A stretch of DNA of 52,504 bases, taken from contig NZ_JACHEP010000023.1 in the NCBI RefSeq assembly GCF_014201465.1, forward strand, positions 1 to 52,504, read 5' to 3'. The stretch's first letter is position 1. Each line of letters starts with the position of its first letter. This stretch comes from Anoxybacteroides tepidamans (GTDB taxonomy: Bacteria; Bacillota; Bacilli; Bacillales; Anoxybacillaceae). The notes under the pieces are model-generated. The model was not told where the DNA came from, made no database searches, and saw only the letters and a program-made list of their open reading frames with translations. A program made the position numbers and the translations under genes. Shown here one piece after another: positions 41,458 through 50,734 of this stretch.

Positions 41458-43554
41458 ATGAAATCGCTTGTTCTTGCCGAAAAGCCAAGTGTGGCGCGCG
41501 AGATTGCTCGCGTGCTTGGCTGTAAGCAGCAACATAAACATCACTTTGAAGGAAATCAATATATCGTCACTTGGGCACTCGGCCATTTAATTGAATTAAA
41601 AATGCCGGAACATTATGATCCGAAGTATAAGACATGGCGGTTGGAAGATTTGCCGATTATTCCAGAAAAAATGGGGCTCAACGTCATCCGGCAAACGAGC
41701 CACCAATTCAGGGCCATTGAAAACTTGGCTAAACGAACAGACATTAAAGAGTGCATTATCGCCACCGATGCCGGACGTGAAGGTGAACTTGTCGCCCGCT
41801 GGATTTTAAAAAAGCTGAACTGGAAAAAACCGATCTTACGTTTATGGATTTCGTCGCAGACAGATAAAGCGATTCGCGATGGTTTCAAACATTTAAAGCC
41901 GGGAGAGCAGTTTGATCCTTTATATCAATCAGCGGTTTGCCGCGCTGAAGCGGATTGGCTCATCGGCTTAAATGTCACAAGAGCGTTAACAACGAAATAT
42001 AACGATCCTCTTTCAGCGGGGCGCGTGCAAACCCCTACCCTTGCGATGATTATCAATCGGGAAAAAGAGATTCAAACATTTGTCCCGAAATCGTATTGGA
42101 CGATTCATGCCGAGATCGGTGCTCTCAATGCTTCTTGGGAACGAAGCGGAGAAAAGCGGATCTTTTCGAAAGAAACAGCGGAGCAGCTGTTTGAAAAACT
42201 ACAAAACAAACAAGCCGTGGTCGTTTCTATCGAACGAAAAACAAAAAAAGAGCCGCAGCCGCTTCCGTACGACTTAACTGAATTGCAGCGGGAAGCAAAC
42301 AAGCGGTTTGGTTTTTCCGCGAAGAAAACGCTAACGGTTTTGCAAAGGCTTTATGAGCACCATAAGCTTGTCACATATCCGCGCACGGACTCCCGCTATT
42401 TGACGGCGGATATGGAACCGACGATGTTGGACCGGCTGGAGGCGATGGCATCGGGATACAAAGACGAAATCGCACCGCTCTTGAAAAATAAAGGGAAAGT
42501 GATCGCTAGACGAGTATTCAACAACGAAAAAGTAACCGATCACCATGCGATTATCCCGACAGAAGAGCGGCTTGACATTGGAAAGCTTACTGCAGATGAA
42601 CGAAAGTTGTACGATTTAATCGCTCGCCGCTTCTTAGCACTCTTCTATCCTGCATGCGAATACGAAACGATTCATGTCGTTTTGGATATCGATGGCGAAA
42701 TGTTGACTGTTCGCGAAATGACGGTGATCGAGGCAGGATTCAGAAAAGTTCTTGAAAAACATGACGACAAACACGACAGAAAGCCGCTCCCTATCTTAAC
42801 GAAAGGACAGACGTTAACGCTTAATAAATGGGAAATGAAAGAGGCGATGACCGAACCACCCCTTCGCTATTCGGAGGCAGATATTTTGTCGCAAATGGAG
42901 AAATACGGACTCGGCACACCCGCAACAAGAGCGGAAATCATTGAACGGCTTGTGGAAACCGAAACGGTTGAGCGGAAAAACGGACGGTTTTATCCGACAC
43001 CAAAAGGAAAACAGCTCATCGAACTCGTGAATGAAGAGTTAAAATCTCCGGAGTTGACTGCCCGCTGGGAAAAAGAGTTGGAAGTGATCGCTCGCGGAAA
43101 AGGCAATCCGAAAGTATTTTTACAAAACATTCGCAAACAAACGGAGCGGTTAGTGGCGGAAATTAAACAAAGCGAACGAACGTATCGTGCGCATAACTTA
43201 ACAGGCTCGATGTGTCCGGAGTGCGGTTCGTTTTTAAAAGAGCGAATGACAAAAGAAGGACGCATGCTCGTATGTTCGAATATGGACTGCCGCTTTCGCA
43301 AACGGAAAGATCCGAAACTGTCGAACCGGCGCTGCCCGCAATGCAAAAAGCGCATGGAAATCCATGAAGGAAAAGCGGGTATCTATTTCCAATGCCGGCC
43401 TTGCAATGTGATTGAAAAAGCGGAGGAAAAGAAACACGCGACGATCAGCCGCAACGAGCGGGCGTTGCTGAAAAAATACAGTGCGGAAAACGATTCGTTC
43501 GGCACAAGTTTAGGAGAGCTGTTGAAGCAGGCGTTAGAAAAAAAAGAAGGCTAA
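41458..43554 (+). CDS. topB: DNA topoisomerase III
   Basis: This full-length 698-residue type IA topoisomerase has a Toprim domain (LVLAEKPSVAREIARVLG, then CIIATDAGREGELVARWIL). The core contains SAGRVQTPTLAMI, and the catalytic Tyr is in LVTYPRTDSRYLT (about residue 309). The C-terminus has cysteine ribbons (CPECGSFL, CSNMDC, CPQCKK, CRPC). It relaxes and decatenates DNA by single-strand passage, useful where replication ends. ATG follows AAAGGAG. It is monocistronic and, as a plus-strand gene right of dif, oriented against the presumed replication direction. Confidence 0.95.
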   Translation: MKSLVLAEKPSVAREIARVLGCKQQHKHHFEGNQYIVTWALGHLIELKMPEHYDPKYKTWRLEDLPIIPEKMGLNVIRQTSHQFRAIENLAKRTDIKECIIATDAGREGELVARWILKKLNWKKPILRLWISSQTDKAIRDGFKHLKPGEQFDPLYQSAVCRAEADWLIGLNVTRALTTKYNDPLSAGRVQTPTLAMIINREKEIQTFVPKSYWTIHAEIGALNASWERSGEKRIFSKETAEQLFEKLQNKQAVVVSIERKTKKEPQPLPYDLTELQREANKRFGFSAKKTLTVLQRLYEHHKLVTYPRTDSRYLTADMEPTMLDRLEAMASGYKDEIAPLLKNKGKVIARRVFNNEKVTDHHAIIPTEERLDIGKLTADERKLYDLIARRFLALFYPACEYETIHVVLDIDGEMLTVREMTVIEAGFRKVLEKHDDKHDRKPLPILTKGQTLTLNKWEMKEAMTEPPLRYSEADILSQMEKYGLGTPATRAEIIERLVETETVERKNGRFYPTPKGKQLIELVNEELKSPELTARWEKELEVIARGKGNPKVFLQNIRKQTERLVAEIKQSERTYRAHNLTGSMCPECGSFLKERMTKEGRMLVCSNMDCRFRKRKDPKLSNRRCPQCKKRMEIHEGKAGIYFQCRPCNVIEKAEEKKHATISRNERALLKKYSAENDSFGTSLGELLKQALEKKEG

Positions 43555-43571
43555 AAACCGTTTTTCCAAAA

Positions 43572-43743
43572 TCAACTTTCTACGACAAAAATAGCTCCTT
43601 CCCAGTCACCGTACATAGGATTGGGAAGGACGATAAATTTGCGGCCGAACTGTTCGTGCAAACGGCCGACGTTGTTGCCATTCTTTTGGTCGAATTCTTT
43701 CGCAAAGTCGCCCAAGTTATCTCCAAATGAGTTTGACATCGCT
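43572..43743 (-). pseudogene. C-terminal remnant of an e(P4)-type acid phosphatase / 5'-nucleotidase (HAD)
   Basis: The minus-strand frame encodes SFGDNLGDFAKEF and FGRKFIVLPNPMYGDWEGAI, the conserved last third of lipoprotein e(P4)-type HAD phosphatases (GDN.xDF, FG.KFIVLPNPMYG.WE). Everything upstream, including the catalytic DxDxT motif and the lipoprotein signal, is missing. The open frame extends to 43772 with unrelated sequence. It is a truncated relic. Confidence 0.75.
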
Positions 43744-43829
43744 TTATAACAAAGTGCTGTTTTGTAGCACACTATATAAATGCCATTTGGAACTTTAATG
43801 TTTTCGTCTTTTATGGAGTAATCGGTATG

Positions 43830-43960
43830 TTTCGACTGTCGGGTGACCGAACAACACCGCTTCCAGACAATGCATTTGTCTGTGAAGCGGTGTTGTTCGG
43901 TCCTCTGTCACGCGAAGGAGTGACGAAGGCCAGTCACAGACTTGCCTCCGACAGTCGAAA
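43830..43960. repeat. 131-bp palindromic element with 13-bp terminal inverted repeats
   Basis: The ends TTTCGACTGTCGG (43830-43842) and CCGACAGTCGAAA (43948-43960) are exact inverted repeats. Inside, a 19-bp arm at 43845-43863 is the exact complement of 43884-43902, with a further 7-pair stem (CAGACAA/TTGTCTG) at the tip. A third small stem GTCAC...GTGAC follows on the right. There is no coding capacity. The design (TIRs plus internal hairpin) fits a MITE-like or palindromic repeat mobilised in trans. I see no clear target-site duplication. It lies between the acid phosphatase relic and a small membrane-protein gene. Confidence 0.8.
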
Positions 43961-44023
43961 AAATAGGGAGTCTACTTTTTCGTCAGCCATAAGTTAAACC
44001 TCCCAGTTGTATTTATATAGCAC

Positions 44024-44263
44024 CTACGAGCGCGGGCGAATGCGCTTATAGATTTCTATGGCCGTCACCAACAATGCCGCCGCTAAAGTAACTTTTATAG
44101 ATGTGCGGGTAATTTTCATTAAATAATCGGCTGTGTCCATATGCACCGTCGTGTAAGAACCATCGCTCATTGTCACGATAGGATCTTGCGATGTAAAAGC
44201 AAAAAGCAACGCAAAACAAGAAATAAAAACATAAACAACACTTTTTACAATTCGTTTCTCCAT
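44024..44263 (-). CDS. Small membrane protein of unknown function (79 aa)
   Basis: The ATG at 44263 follows GGGGGAG and gives a 79-residue protein. It has one N-terminal membrane segment (VVYVFISCFALLFAFTS) and a second near the C-terminus (IKVTLAAALLVTAIEIY), with a short polar loop between and a basic tail (KRIRPRS). No family is recognised. The frame also stays open upstream without a ribosome site. A two-segment inner-membrane protein is the safest description. Confidence 0.6.
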   Translation of the reverse strand: MEKRIVKSVVYVFISCFALLFAFTSQDPIVTMSDGSYTTVHMDTADYLMKITRTSIKVTLAAALLVTAIEIYKRIRPRS

Positions 44264-44435
44264 TTTGCTCCCCCATTTCAAGGTGTTGCACATGACGACT
44301 ATTTCCACTTGCAAAGCGAGGCTAAGAACCTTCGTCCATTTCTTGAACGGCCCAAAGATAGAAAATTCGTCCTTTATTAAAATGAAACCTGAATCCGTGA
44401 TGAATGTGTTTAGTTGCCTAGATGTATCGTCATAT

Positions 44436-44601
44436 CAAGCAATTTTAGTATAAGAAGCGAATTCAAGATGCAATTCCCCTATGACATATTGGTATGCGTA
44501 AGAAGGAGAAGCTAACAAATAAGGAATCCCATCAATGAGTTCCCAGTTTCCTTCCCAATGCTTAATGTCTTTATAAGTTTACTAGGCTCTTGTTTTTGCA
44601 T
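44436..44601 (-). pseudogene. N-terminal remnant of a Uma2-family (DUF820) nuclease
   Basis: On the minus strand an ATG at 44601 opens MQKQEP; after a one-base frameshift near 44573 the frame reads YKDIKHWEGNWELIDGIPYL and then ASPSYAYQYVIGELHLEFAS. That is the conserved start of Uma2 proteins (a PD-(D/E)XK nuclease family), including the ELIDG strand. It ends in a stop after about 50 residues and the catalytic C-terminal half is absent. Between it and the 44263 start I see no gene. Confidence 0.75.
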
Positions 44602-44654
44602 ATCACCACACGCCCTTTTCGCTTATGCTCATGTGTCAATAGGTTGAGTTATTT

Positions 44655-47408
44655 TTAAAAATAGTCGTACCTATCATCATACATGCATCTATGGCAATGA
44701 TCGCAATGCGGATACGGAAAATCCCATGGCAATACTTCGCCACAAATGCTACATTTTTTCATATAACTCGTCAAATTTTTAGATAGCACTTCAAATATTT
44801 TTTCAGAGATTTCTTCTTTCAGCAAAAATACCGCGTCTTCGTCAAAAGAAAGTGATTGTGAATAAGCAAATGACGTATACAACATTAGTTTTTTATAACT
44901 TTTTTCCAATTCATCGATCGTATCGGTTGAAGTGAATACAAGTGGCATGTTTATTTTTCGATCAAGAAGATACTCTTTAACCATTGTTAACCAGCAGTCG
45001 ACCAAAAACGATTCTTCTATAGAAAACGGAATAGAGCAAAAAGAAAGCTTTTTCCAAAGGGAAAGTTCCATATCCATTTCATGCAACGCTTTTTCCAAAA
45101 CGGCCACTTTTCTTTCCTGTTCGCTTAAATCATGAACTTTATAAGGGGTTCCTTTTAATTCTTTTTGATAGAAACCCCATGCACGTTTGAACAAATCAAA
45201 TGATTCATAAGGGAACCGTTTCATTGATTCATTAGATATAGGAAGAAAACTATATTCAATAGGAGCTACTCTCGCCTGTAGCAATTGTTTGATTTTCTTT
45301 CGATTTTTTGTTGCATTGACGAACCCTTCATCATAAATCCCTTTTCTGCCCGCTCTTCCCGCTATTTGTTGAACTTCTTCCGCCTTTAACGTGCGAATCG
45401 TTTGCCCGTCAAATTTTTCGCTTTCCATAAAGATGACTCGTCGGATTGGAAGATTTAATCCCATACCGATCGCATCTGTGGCCACCAACACATCGGTTAA
45501 ACCGGTCCGAAATTGTTTCACTTGTTTTCTTCTTGTTTCTGGAGGCATACTTCCATATAAAACTGAAACTTTATGCCCCTTTTTTACAAGCAATGCGGCA
45601 ATATTAAGAACTTTCCGCTTCGAAAAAACGATTAATGCATCCCCTTTTTTCAAATCTCTTGGAAAATGAAAGGGATCTTCTTCCCAAATAAGGGGTGTCG
45701 TTCTTTCATGTTCAACCACTTCAAATTCGAATTGATGGTAATTTAAGAGGGTTTGGATAAAATTTGCTGCATACGGAGCAACAATAAGATGTATCTCTTT
45801 TGCCTTCACTCCAATAATGGCTTTTACCCAGGCCGATCCTCTCGTTTCATCTGATAACATTTGACATTCATCAATGACAACGACTTCAAATTCATCCGTT
45901 AAGTTAGCCGCTTCTACGGTTGCGCTAATATGAGTGCTGCCGTCTATAGTTTTTCTTTCTTCTCCTGTCACTAAAGCGCATTTGATGCCATGATGATTCA
46001 TCTCTTCAAATTTTTCTAAAGCAAGCAACCGAAGAGGCGCCAAATACATTCCTTTTTTATCCTGAAGCAAGCGCTGAAGGGAATCATATGTTTTTCCCGA
46101 ATTCGTCGGACCGACATGGATGATGTATTTTTTATTTCTGTATTGATTTGTTAGTGATAATGGGTTTTCAAAAATGTGTTTGCTCAGTTTTTTCAAATGG
46201 TCATTAAATCCCTTTGAATGAAGGAAAGATTGTTCGACTTCTTCGATCTCTGTAAACCATGTTTTTAACCAACGTTTTTTCTTATGAGGATTCCATTTAA
46301 TCGAGCATTGATATTTTTTATTTAACATTTCTATGTAAATACATTCAATTTTAGACAAGATGGTGTCATATTCTTCTTCGCTTCTTCTTTTTTTGTCTGC
46401 TTTTTTGATAAAGGAAAGATAATTTCGCAGCTTGTCGAGAATCATGATAATCTCGTTCGGAGAACTACCATCAGATAAAGATTGTGATAATAAATCGCAA
46501 ACTTTTAACCAATCATCGTATAAAGAAATGACTTCTTTTTTTGCCTTATCTAGCCATGTTTCTAATTCTTTGTCGATGATTGTTTCATACATTTTCCAAA
46601 TAGAAGTTTGTTGAATGGTACGAATGGCTTGAAAGCGTGTTTTAAAATCATCACTGATCTCCGTTTCTGCATATTTTAAAATTCGCAACAAACGTTCATT
46701 GTCGATCGTATCAAAAAAAGTTTGCACCAGCTTTTCTTTCACTTCTTCCAAAGGAAATAATGTCCCCACAGCAAAAGAATCCGTTAGTATTGCTTCTCCG
46801 TTTTTCTCTTTAAGCCGTTTTTTTATGCTTTCTTTTTTCTCGAATAGCCAGTTTTCAACGTAATGGTTAAAAAAATCTAAATGATCCGGTTTTTGCGTTT
46901 GTTTGTATAATTGTTGAAATGAATTTTCTTGATTAGACATCAAAAACGAAATTTCATAATTACCAAAATCATCCAATAAATCAGATACGATATCATCAAT
47001 TTCATGGTCCAATAAATGACGCAGTTCAAAGCCAATATCATCGATGTCCATTTCTTCCGCTTCATCTGCCGAACCTTGTTTTACGAGATAAGCACGCACC
47101 TCGTCTATTCCTAATTCCTCGACGGAATCTATAAGCAACCGATAGACAAACTCCTGTATTTTATCTTCACATTTGCTTAATAATGTAAATCGAAATTCAT
47201 AGTATCCTTGAAATGGATAAATATCATCATCATCCCAAAAGTCACTTACTTCGCGAAATTTTTTGATCGTAAAATTTTTATTGTTTGCTATTGCTGACAA
47301 TTCTTCTTTAATCAGCCTAATCATTTCTTCTTCCAAATTAGCAAACTGGCGATTCACTTGTTCTTGCAATTTTTGCATAATTTTTTCTGCTGTCACTTCT
47401 GTTTTCAT
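44655..47408 (-). CDS. Suv3-like superfamily 2 RNA helicase with C-terminal zinc ribbon
   Basis: The 917-residue protein has a long N-terminal helical region (1-420) without recognised domains. A helicase core follows with HVGPTNSGKTYDSLQRLL (the GPTNSGKT form of Walker A is typical of mitochondrial/bacterial Suv3), VVVIDECQMLSD (DExH-type), VLVATDAIGMGLNLPIRR and QIAGRAGRKG. The end carries a four-Cys cluster, CSICGEVLPWDFPYPHCDHC. Suv3 unwinds RNA, with PNPase in mitochondria. A bacterial homologue could do the same in RNA decay. It stands alone; the ribosome site (GGGAGG) is about 15 bases from the ATG, rather far, so the start is less sure. Confidence 0.85.
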   Translation of the reverse strand: MKTEVTAEKIMQKLQEQVNRQFANLEEEMIRLIKEELSAIANNKNFTIKKFREVSDFWDDDDIYPFQGYYEFRFTLLSKCEDKIQEFVYRLLIDSVEELGIDEVRAYLVKQGSADEAEEMDIDDIGFELRHLLDHEIDDIVSDLLDDFGNYEISFLMSNQENSFQQLYKQTQKPDHLDFFNHYVENWLFEKKESIKKRLKEKNGEAILTDSFAVGTLFPLEEVKEKLVQTFFDTIDNERLLRILKYAETEISDDFKTRFQAIRTIQQTSIWKMYETIIDKELETWLDKAKKEVISLYDDWLKVCDLLSQSLSDGSSPNEIIMILDKLRNYLSFIKKADKKRRSEEEYDTILSKIECIYIEMLNKKYQCSIKWNPHKKKRWLKTWFTEIEEVEQSFLHSKGFNDHLKKLSKHIFENPLSLTNQYRNKKYIIHVGPTNSGKTYDSLQRLLQDKKGMYLAPLRLLALEKFEEMNHHGIKCALVTGEERKTIDGSTHISATVEAANLTDEFEVVVIDECQMLSDETRGSAWVKAIIGVKAKEIHLIVAPYAANFIQTLLNYHQFEFEVVEHERTTPLIWEEDPFHFPRDLKKGDALIVFSKRKVLNIAALLVKKGHKVSVLYGSMPPETRRKQVKQFRTGLTDVLVATDAIGMGLNLPIRRVIFMESEKFDGQTIRTLKAEEVQQIAGRAGRKGIYDEGFVNATKNRKKIKQLLQARVAPIEYSFLPISNESMKRFPYESFDLFKRAWGFYQKELKGTPYKVHDLSEQERKVAVLEKALHEMDMELSLWKKLSFCSIPFSIEESFLVDCWLTMVKEYLLDRKINMPLVFTSTDTIDELEKSYKKLMLYTSFAYSQSLSFDEDAVFLLKEEISEKIFEVLSKNLTSYMKKCSICGEVLPWDFPYPHCDHCHRCMYDDRYDYF

Positions 47409-47585
47409 CGAATTGGCGAAGGTCCTCCCAATCGCTTTTCCTCCCTCTACTTTTTATGCTTTATTTTACAATCAATCGGCTGCAGCAGCGAATTGTTTCA
47501 ACTCTTCGTCATCCTGTCCATTTTGTAAGGGCACGATATTTGCCTGTCGCAGCTGGACAGCCGCCTCCGCTTTTCTTATGATTTG

Positions 47586-48392
47586 TTATGATCGCTGGAG
47601 CATGCTTTTCTTCTCGATCGAAACCCATGGCCGGTTATGTTCCCAACGGACGTTCATTCCTAATTGAAACGTTTCGGATAAATATTCGTCTGTTAATACT
47701 TCTTCTTTTTTTCCTGCGGCTACGATTTGCCCGTCTTTTAATAACAACACATGGGTCATTTCTTCGATAATTTCTTCAATATAGTGAGTGACATAAAGCA
47801 CGTGACATGGTTGAGTGACGATAATTTCTTTTATTAACGCCAAAATTTCTTCCCGTGTTAAAATGTCTAATCCTATGGACGGTTCATCTAATATAAGCAG
47901 TTTCGGTTTGGCCATTAACGCCCTTCCGATCAAAACTTTTCTTTTCTCTCCCTGTGATAACGTATCATACGTTTTCCCTTTTAAATGATCAATTCGAAAA
48001 GAAGCCATGAGCTGTTCCGCTTGCTGGCGGTCTTCATGTGTTACCGTATGATACAATCCGATTGTGGCGAATTTCCCGCTCACGATAATATCTTCGACAG
48101 TTTCCGATTCCAATGTTTGATTAAAACGGTCAAGGGAGCTGCTGACAAATCCGATTTGTTTGCGAAGTTCTGGCAAGTTTGTTTTCCCGAATGTATGTCC
48201 TAAAACAGAAACTTCTCCTCTTGTTGGATATTGATAGCCTGAGACGATATTTAACAATGACGTTTTTCCTGAACCGTTTAAACCTAATATGACCCATTGT
48301 TCCTTTTCGCTGACTTTCCAATTGATATCCCTCAAAATAACCCGATTTTCTCTTACAAAAGACACATTTTTCATGCTGATAACCGTTTCCAT
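47586..48392 (-). CDS. Stand-alone ABC transporter ATP-binding protein (YlmA/ModF-like)
   Basis: The 268-residue ATPase has Walker A ILGLNGSGKTSLLNIV, a Q-loop region IGFVSSSLDRF, the signature LSQGEKRKVLIGRAL, Walker B LLILDEPSIGLD and the His switch LYVTHYIEEI. The ATG at 48392 is chosen behind GAGGGAGAG; a longer reading from 48431 lacks this. No membrane partner is encoded next to it, as in B. subtilis ylmA. It may supply energy to a permease elsewhere or act as a non-transport ABC protein. It has no clear terminator; 177 bases without a gene separate it from the helicase gene. Confidence 0.88.
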   Translation of the reverse strand: METVISMKNVSFVRENRVILRDINWKVSEKEQWVILGLNGSGKTSLLNIVSGYQYPTRGEVSVLGHTFGKTNLPELRKQIGFVSSSLDRFNQTLESETVEDIIVSGKFATIGLYHTVTHEDRQQAEQLMASFRIDHLKGKTYDTLSQGEKRKVLIGRALMAKPKLLILDEPSIGLDILTREEILALIKEIIVTQPCHVLYVTHYIEEIIEEMTHVLLLKDGQIVAAGKKEEVLTDEYLSETFQLGMNVRWEHNRPWVSIEKKSMLQRS

Positions 48393-48734
48393 TTCACACT
48401 CTCCCTCTACTTTTTGCTGGCGATTTGACATAGTTCTAGAACGCTATAATAGTGCCAAAAATCGTTTCGACACATTTCTTTTATTTACTTTCGACATTTT
48501 TCTAATTTGTTCCTTCATCTTTTTTAGTTCCTTTTATAGGTTTGCTCATTCTATCAAGAAAACGAAAAAGTCATCGGCCAACCGGCGAGATGTTGTTAGC
48601 GTTGCTTCGATCGATTCACAATGTTTTTCTTTTTGTGCAAGAAACGTTTGTTCGTATTCAGTGATAAGTGATATATGGTATCATAGATAAGGGTTGTAGT
48701 TATATCCGCTAAAATTCGATTGTTGCCAACCGAT

Positions 48735-48990
48735 GAATAAGGCGAAACGATGCAAGCGATGAAACAAGCGTTGAATTTTGCGTCGAAAGTCGCTTACGAG
48801 CACAATTTGCTTTCTTCTTTATAAGAAGTTGCAATCGTTGGTGTATCGAGATTGCGACAATCTTGCGGACTGAAATCGCAAATGGCGTGCAATGTGTGTA
48901 GCATTGTCGCAGGAGCACACGCCAAATGGAGAGCGCACTCGTGCAGTTGATAACTGAAGCGAGAAATAAAGCATACGAACTATTTAAAAG
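48735..48990 (+). pseudogene. Degenerate N-terminal fragment of a TnpB-like (IS605 OrfB) gene
   Basis: The 48393-49037 interval has no intact gene. Joined across stops and frameshifts, it encodes MKQALNFASKVAYEHNLLSS, KKLQSLVYRDCDNLADLKSQ and MACNVCSIVAGAHAKWRA. These resemble the N-terminal helical region of IS200/IS605 TnpB-like proteins as I remember them. No terminal hairpins or TnpA are visible. The match is from memory and by style only. The remaining bases (about 48432-48730) contain no feature I can name. Confidence 0.45.
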
Positions 48991-49037
48991 AAATTAAGGA
49001 TTAAAATTGAGAATGCAATTTGAAGGGAGAAATTGGT

Positions 49038-50246
49038 ATGGATCATGAAGCATTAAACAAAGAAAACAATAGGACGTCCATACGGTCTTTGCTAGAAATA
49101 TTGATGGTATCAACAAAATTGGGATTTACATCGTTTGGGGGACCAATCGCGCATTTAGGATACTTTCATGATGAATACATTCGTAGAAGAAAATGGATGG
49201 ATGAAAAAAGTTATGCTGATTTAGTGGCGTTATGTCAATTTCTACCCGGTCCTGCAAGTAGCCAAGTTGGGATTGGGATTGGAGTAATGCGTGCAGGTGT
49301 GTTAGGTGGAATAGTTTCATTTCTTGGATTTACCTTACCTTCTGTCATTGCACTTATTGTTTTTGCATTGATTTTGCAAGAGTTAAATATCGGTGAGGCT
49401 GGCTGGATTCACGGGTTAAAAATCGTTGCAGTAGCAGTTGTTGCACACGCTATTTTAGGAATGGCCCAAAAACTGACACCAGATTTAAAAAGAAAAGCGA
49501 TTGCTTTGCTAGCGTTAGTTGTAACTTTACTATGGCCAACAGCATATACGCAGGTGGGAATTATTATATTGTCAGCACTTATCGGCTATCTTCTCTATAA
49601 AGAACATAAAGAGAATGATGCTGCTAGAATAAACTTTCCCATTTCACGTGGCTTTGCATTAATTTGCTTAGCATTATTTTTTGGATTACTTATTCTTCTT
49701 CCTATTTTAAGGAAAGTCACTTCATTGCATTGGATTGCGATGTTTGATAGTTTTTATCGTTCAGGTTCTCTTGTTTTTGGAGGTGGACATGTTGTATTGC
49801 CATTGCTTGAACGTGAATTTGTACCAAATGGATGGATAAGCAAAGAAGCATTTCTTGCTGGGTATGGGGCTGCACAAGCAGTTCCGGGTCCATTATTTAC
49901 ATTTGCAGCATATTTAGGGGCAGTTATGAATGGCTGGTTAGGTGGCTTACTAGCAACAGTTGCTATTTTCTTACCAGCATTCCTTCTCATTTTAGGTACT
50001 CTACCTTTTTGGGACACTTTACGACGAAATCCGAAAGTGAATGGCGCGCTGATGGGAGTGAACGCAGCCGTAGTAGGTATATTAATTTCTGCATTTTATC
50101 AGCCTATCTGGATCAGTTCCATTTTATCACCGATAGATTTCGCTTTTGTTGCTATATTGTTTAGTATGCTAGTCTATTGGAAGCTACCTCCATGGATTAT
50201 TGTATTAACAGGTGCAATTGGTGGATCACTTATGGCACTCCTTTAA
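49038..50246 (+). CDS. chrA: Chromate transporter
   Basis: The 402-residue protein has two homologous CHR halves. The first has STKLGFTSFGGPIAHLGYFH and LCQFLPGPASSQVGIGIG; the second has FYRSGSLVFGGGHVVLPLLE and GYGAAQAVPGPLFTFAAYLG. About ten to twelve membrane segments are predicted by eye. ChrA exports chromate, lowering sulphate-mimic toxicity. I chose the ATG at 49038 after GAAGGGAG; the TTG reading from 49020 would start in the ribosome site. It is beside the arsenic operon, forming a small metal-resistance cluster. A C-terminal relic of another ChrA lies at 15187-15320. Confidence 0.92.
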   Translation: MDHEALNKENNRTSIRSLLEILMVSTKLGFTSFGGPIAHLGYFHDEYIRRRKWMDEKSYADLVALCQFLPGPASSQVGIGIGVMRAGVLGGIVSFLGFTLPSVIALIVFALILQELNIGEAGWIHGLKIVAVAVVAHAILGMAQKLTPDLKRKAIALLALVVTLLWPTAYTQVGIIILSALIGYLLYKEHKENDAARINFPISRGFALICLALFFGLLILLPILRKVTSLHWIAMFDSFYRSGSLVFGGGHVVLPLLEREFVPNGWISKEAFLAGYGAAQAVPGPLFTFAAYLGAVMNGWLGGLLATVAIFLPAFLLILGTLPFWDTLRRNPKVNGALMGVNAAVVGILISAFYQPIWISSILSPIDFAFVAILFSMLVYWKLPPWIIVLTGAIGGSLMALL

Positions 50247-50253
50247 TTAATAA

Positions 50254-50286
50254 GAAAAAATCAGCCGAGACGATTCTTCTCGGCTG
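50254..50286 (-). terminator. Terminator of the ars operon (possibly shared with chrA)
   Basis: CAGCCGAGA and TCTCGGCTG form a nine-pair stem with a seven-base loop. On the minus strand it is followed by ATTTTTTC, so it ends arsC transcription. It may also slow chrA transcripts on the plus strand. Confidence 0.8.
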
Positions 50287-50298
50287 TCCATTTCATTC

Positions 50299-50718
50299 TT
50301 ATTCACCTGTTTCCGCAAATTTTTTGATGCGCGCGCCGATTTCATCACGAACACGCTGGAAAACGGCCCATTTTTCTTCTTCTGTTCCTTCTGCTTTCGC
50401 TGGATCGTCAAATCCCCAATGGACGCGCTTCACGTGTGGCGGTGTTACCGGGCAATGATCGGCCGCATGACCGCATAAGGTGACAACTAAGTCGGCTTTG
50501 TTTAAAATTTCAGGATCAATCACATCAGATGTTTGGTTGGAAATATCAATCCCTACTTCTTTCATCGCTTTCACTGCGTTTGGATTTAATCCGTGCGCTT
50601 CGATTCCCGCGCTATAAACTGCCCATTCATCGCCTAAATATTTTTTTGCCCATCCTTCCGCCATTTGACTGCGGCAAGAGTTACCTGTGCATAAGAAATA
50701 AATAATTTTCTTTTTCAT
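50299..50718 (-). CDS. arsC: Arsenate reductase, thioredoxin-coupled
   Basis: The 139-residue enzyme has the low-molecular-weight phosphatase loop [15 protein letters not shown], with the nucleophilic Cys10 and Cys15. The redox pair Cys82 and Cys89 is in [14 protein letters not shown], the same positions I recall for B. subtilis ArsC. It reduces arsenate to arsenite with thioredoxin. The second ATG (50718) has ideal spacing to AAGGAG; the first at 50724 is too close. It is the last gene of arsRBC, 16 bases after arsB. Confidence 0.95.
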   Translation of the reverse strand: MKKKIIYFLCTGNSCRSQMAEGWAKKYLGDEWAVYSAGIEAHGLNPNAVKAMKEVGIDISNQTSDVIDPEILNKADLVVTLCGHAADHCPVTPPHVKRVHWGFDDPAKAEGTEEEKWAVFQRVRDEIGARIKKFAETGE

Positions 50719-50734
50719 TTCCATCGACTCCTTT

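Noticed and set aside
43572-43772. Intact 66-aa gene
   Set aside because: The frame is the conserved tail of a much longer phosphatase family and lacks its catalytic half, so it is a relic.
48709-48918. Minus-strand 69-aa gene
   Set aside because: No ribosome site; the plus strand of the same DNA carries a readable TnpB-like relic, so this frame is a shadow.
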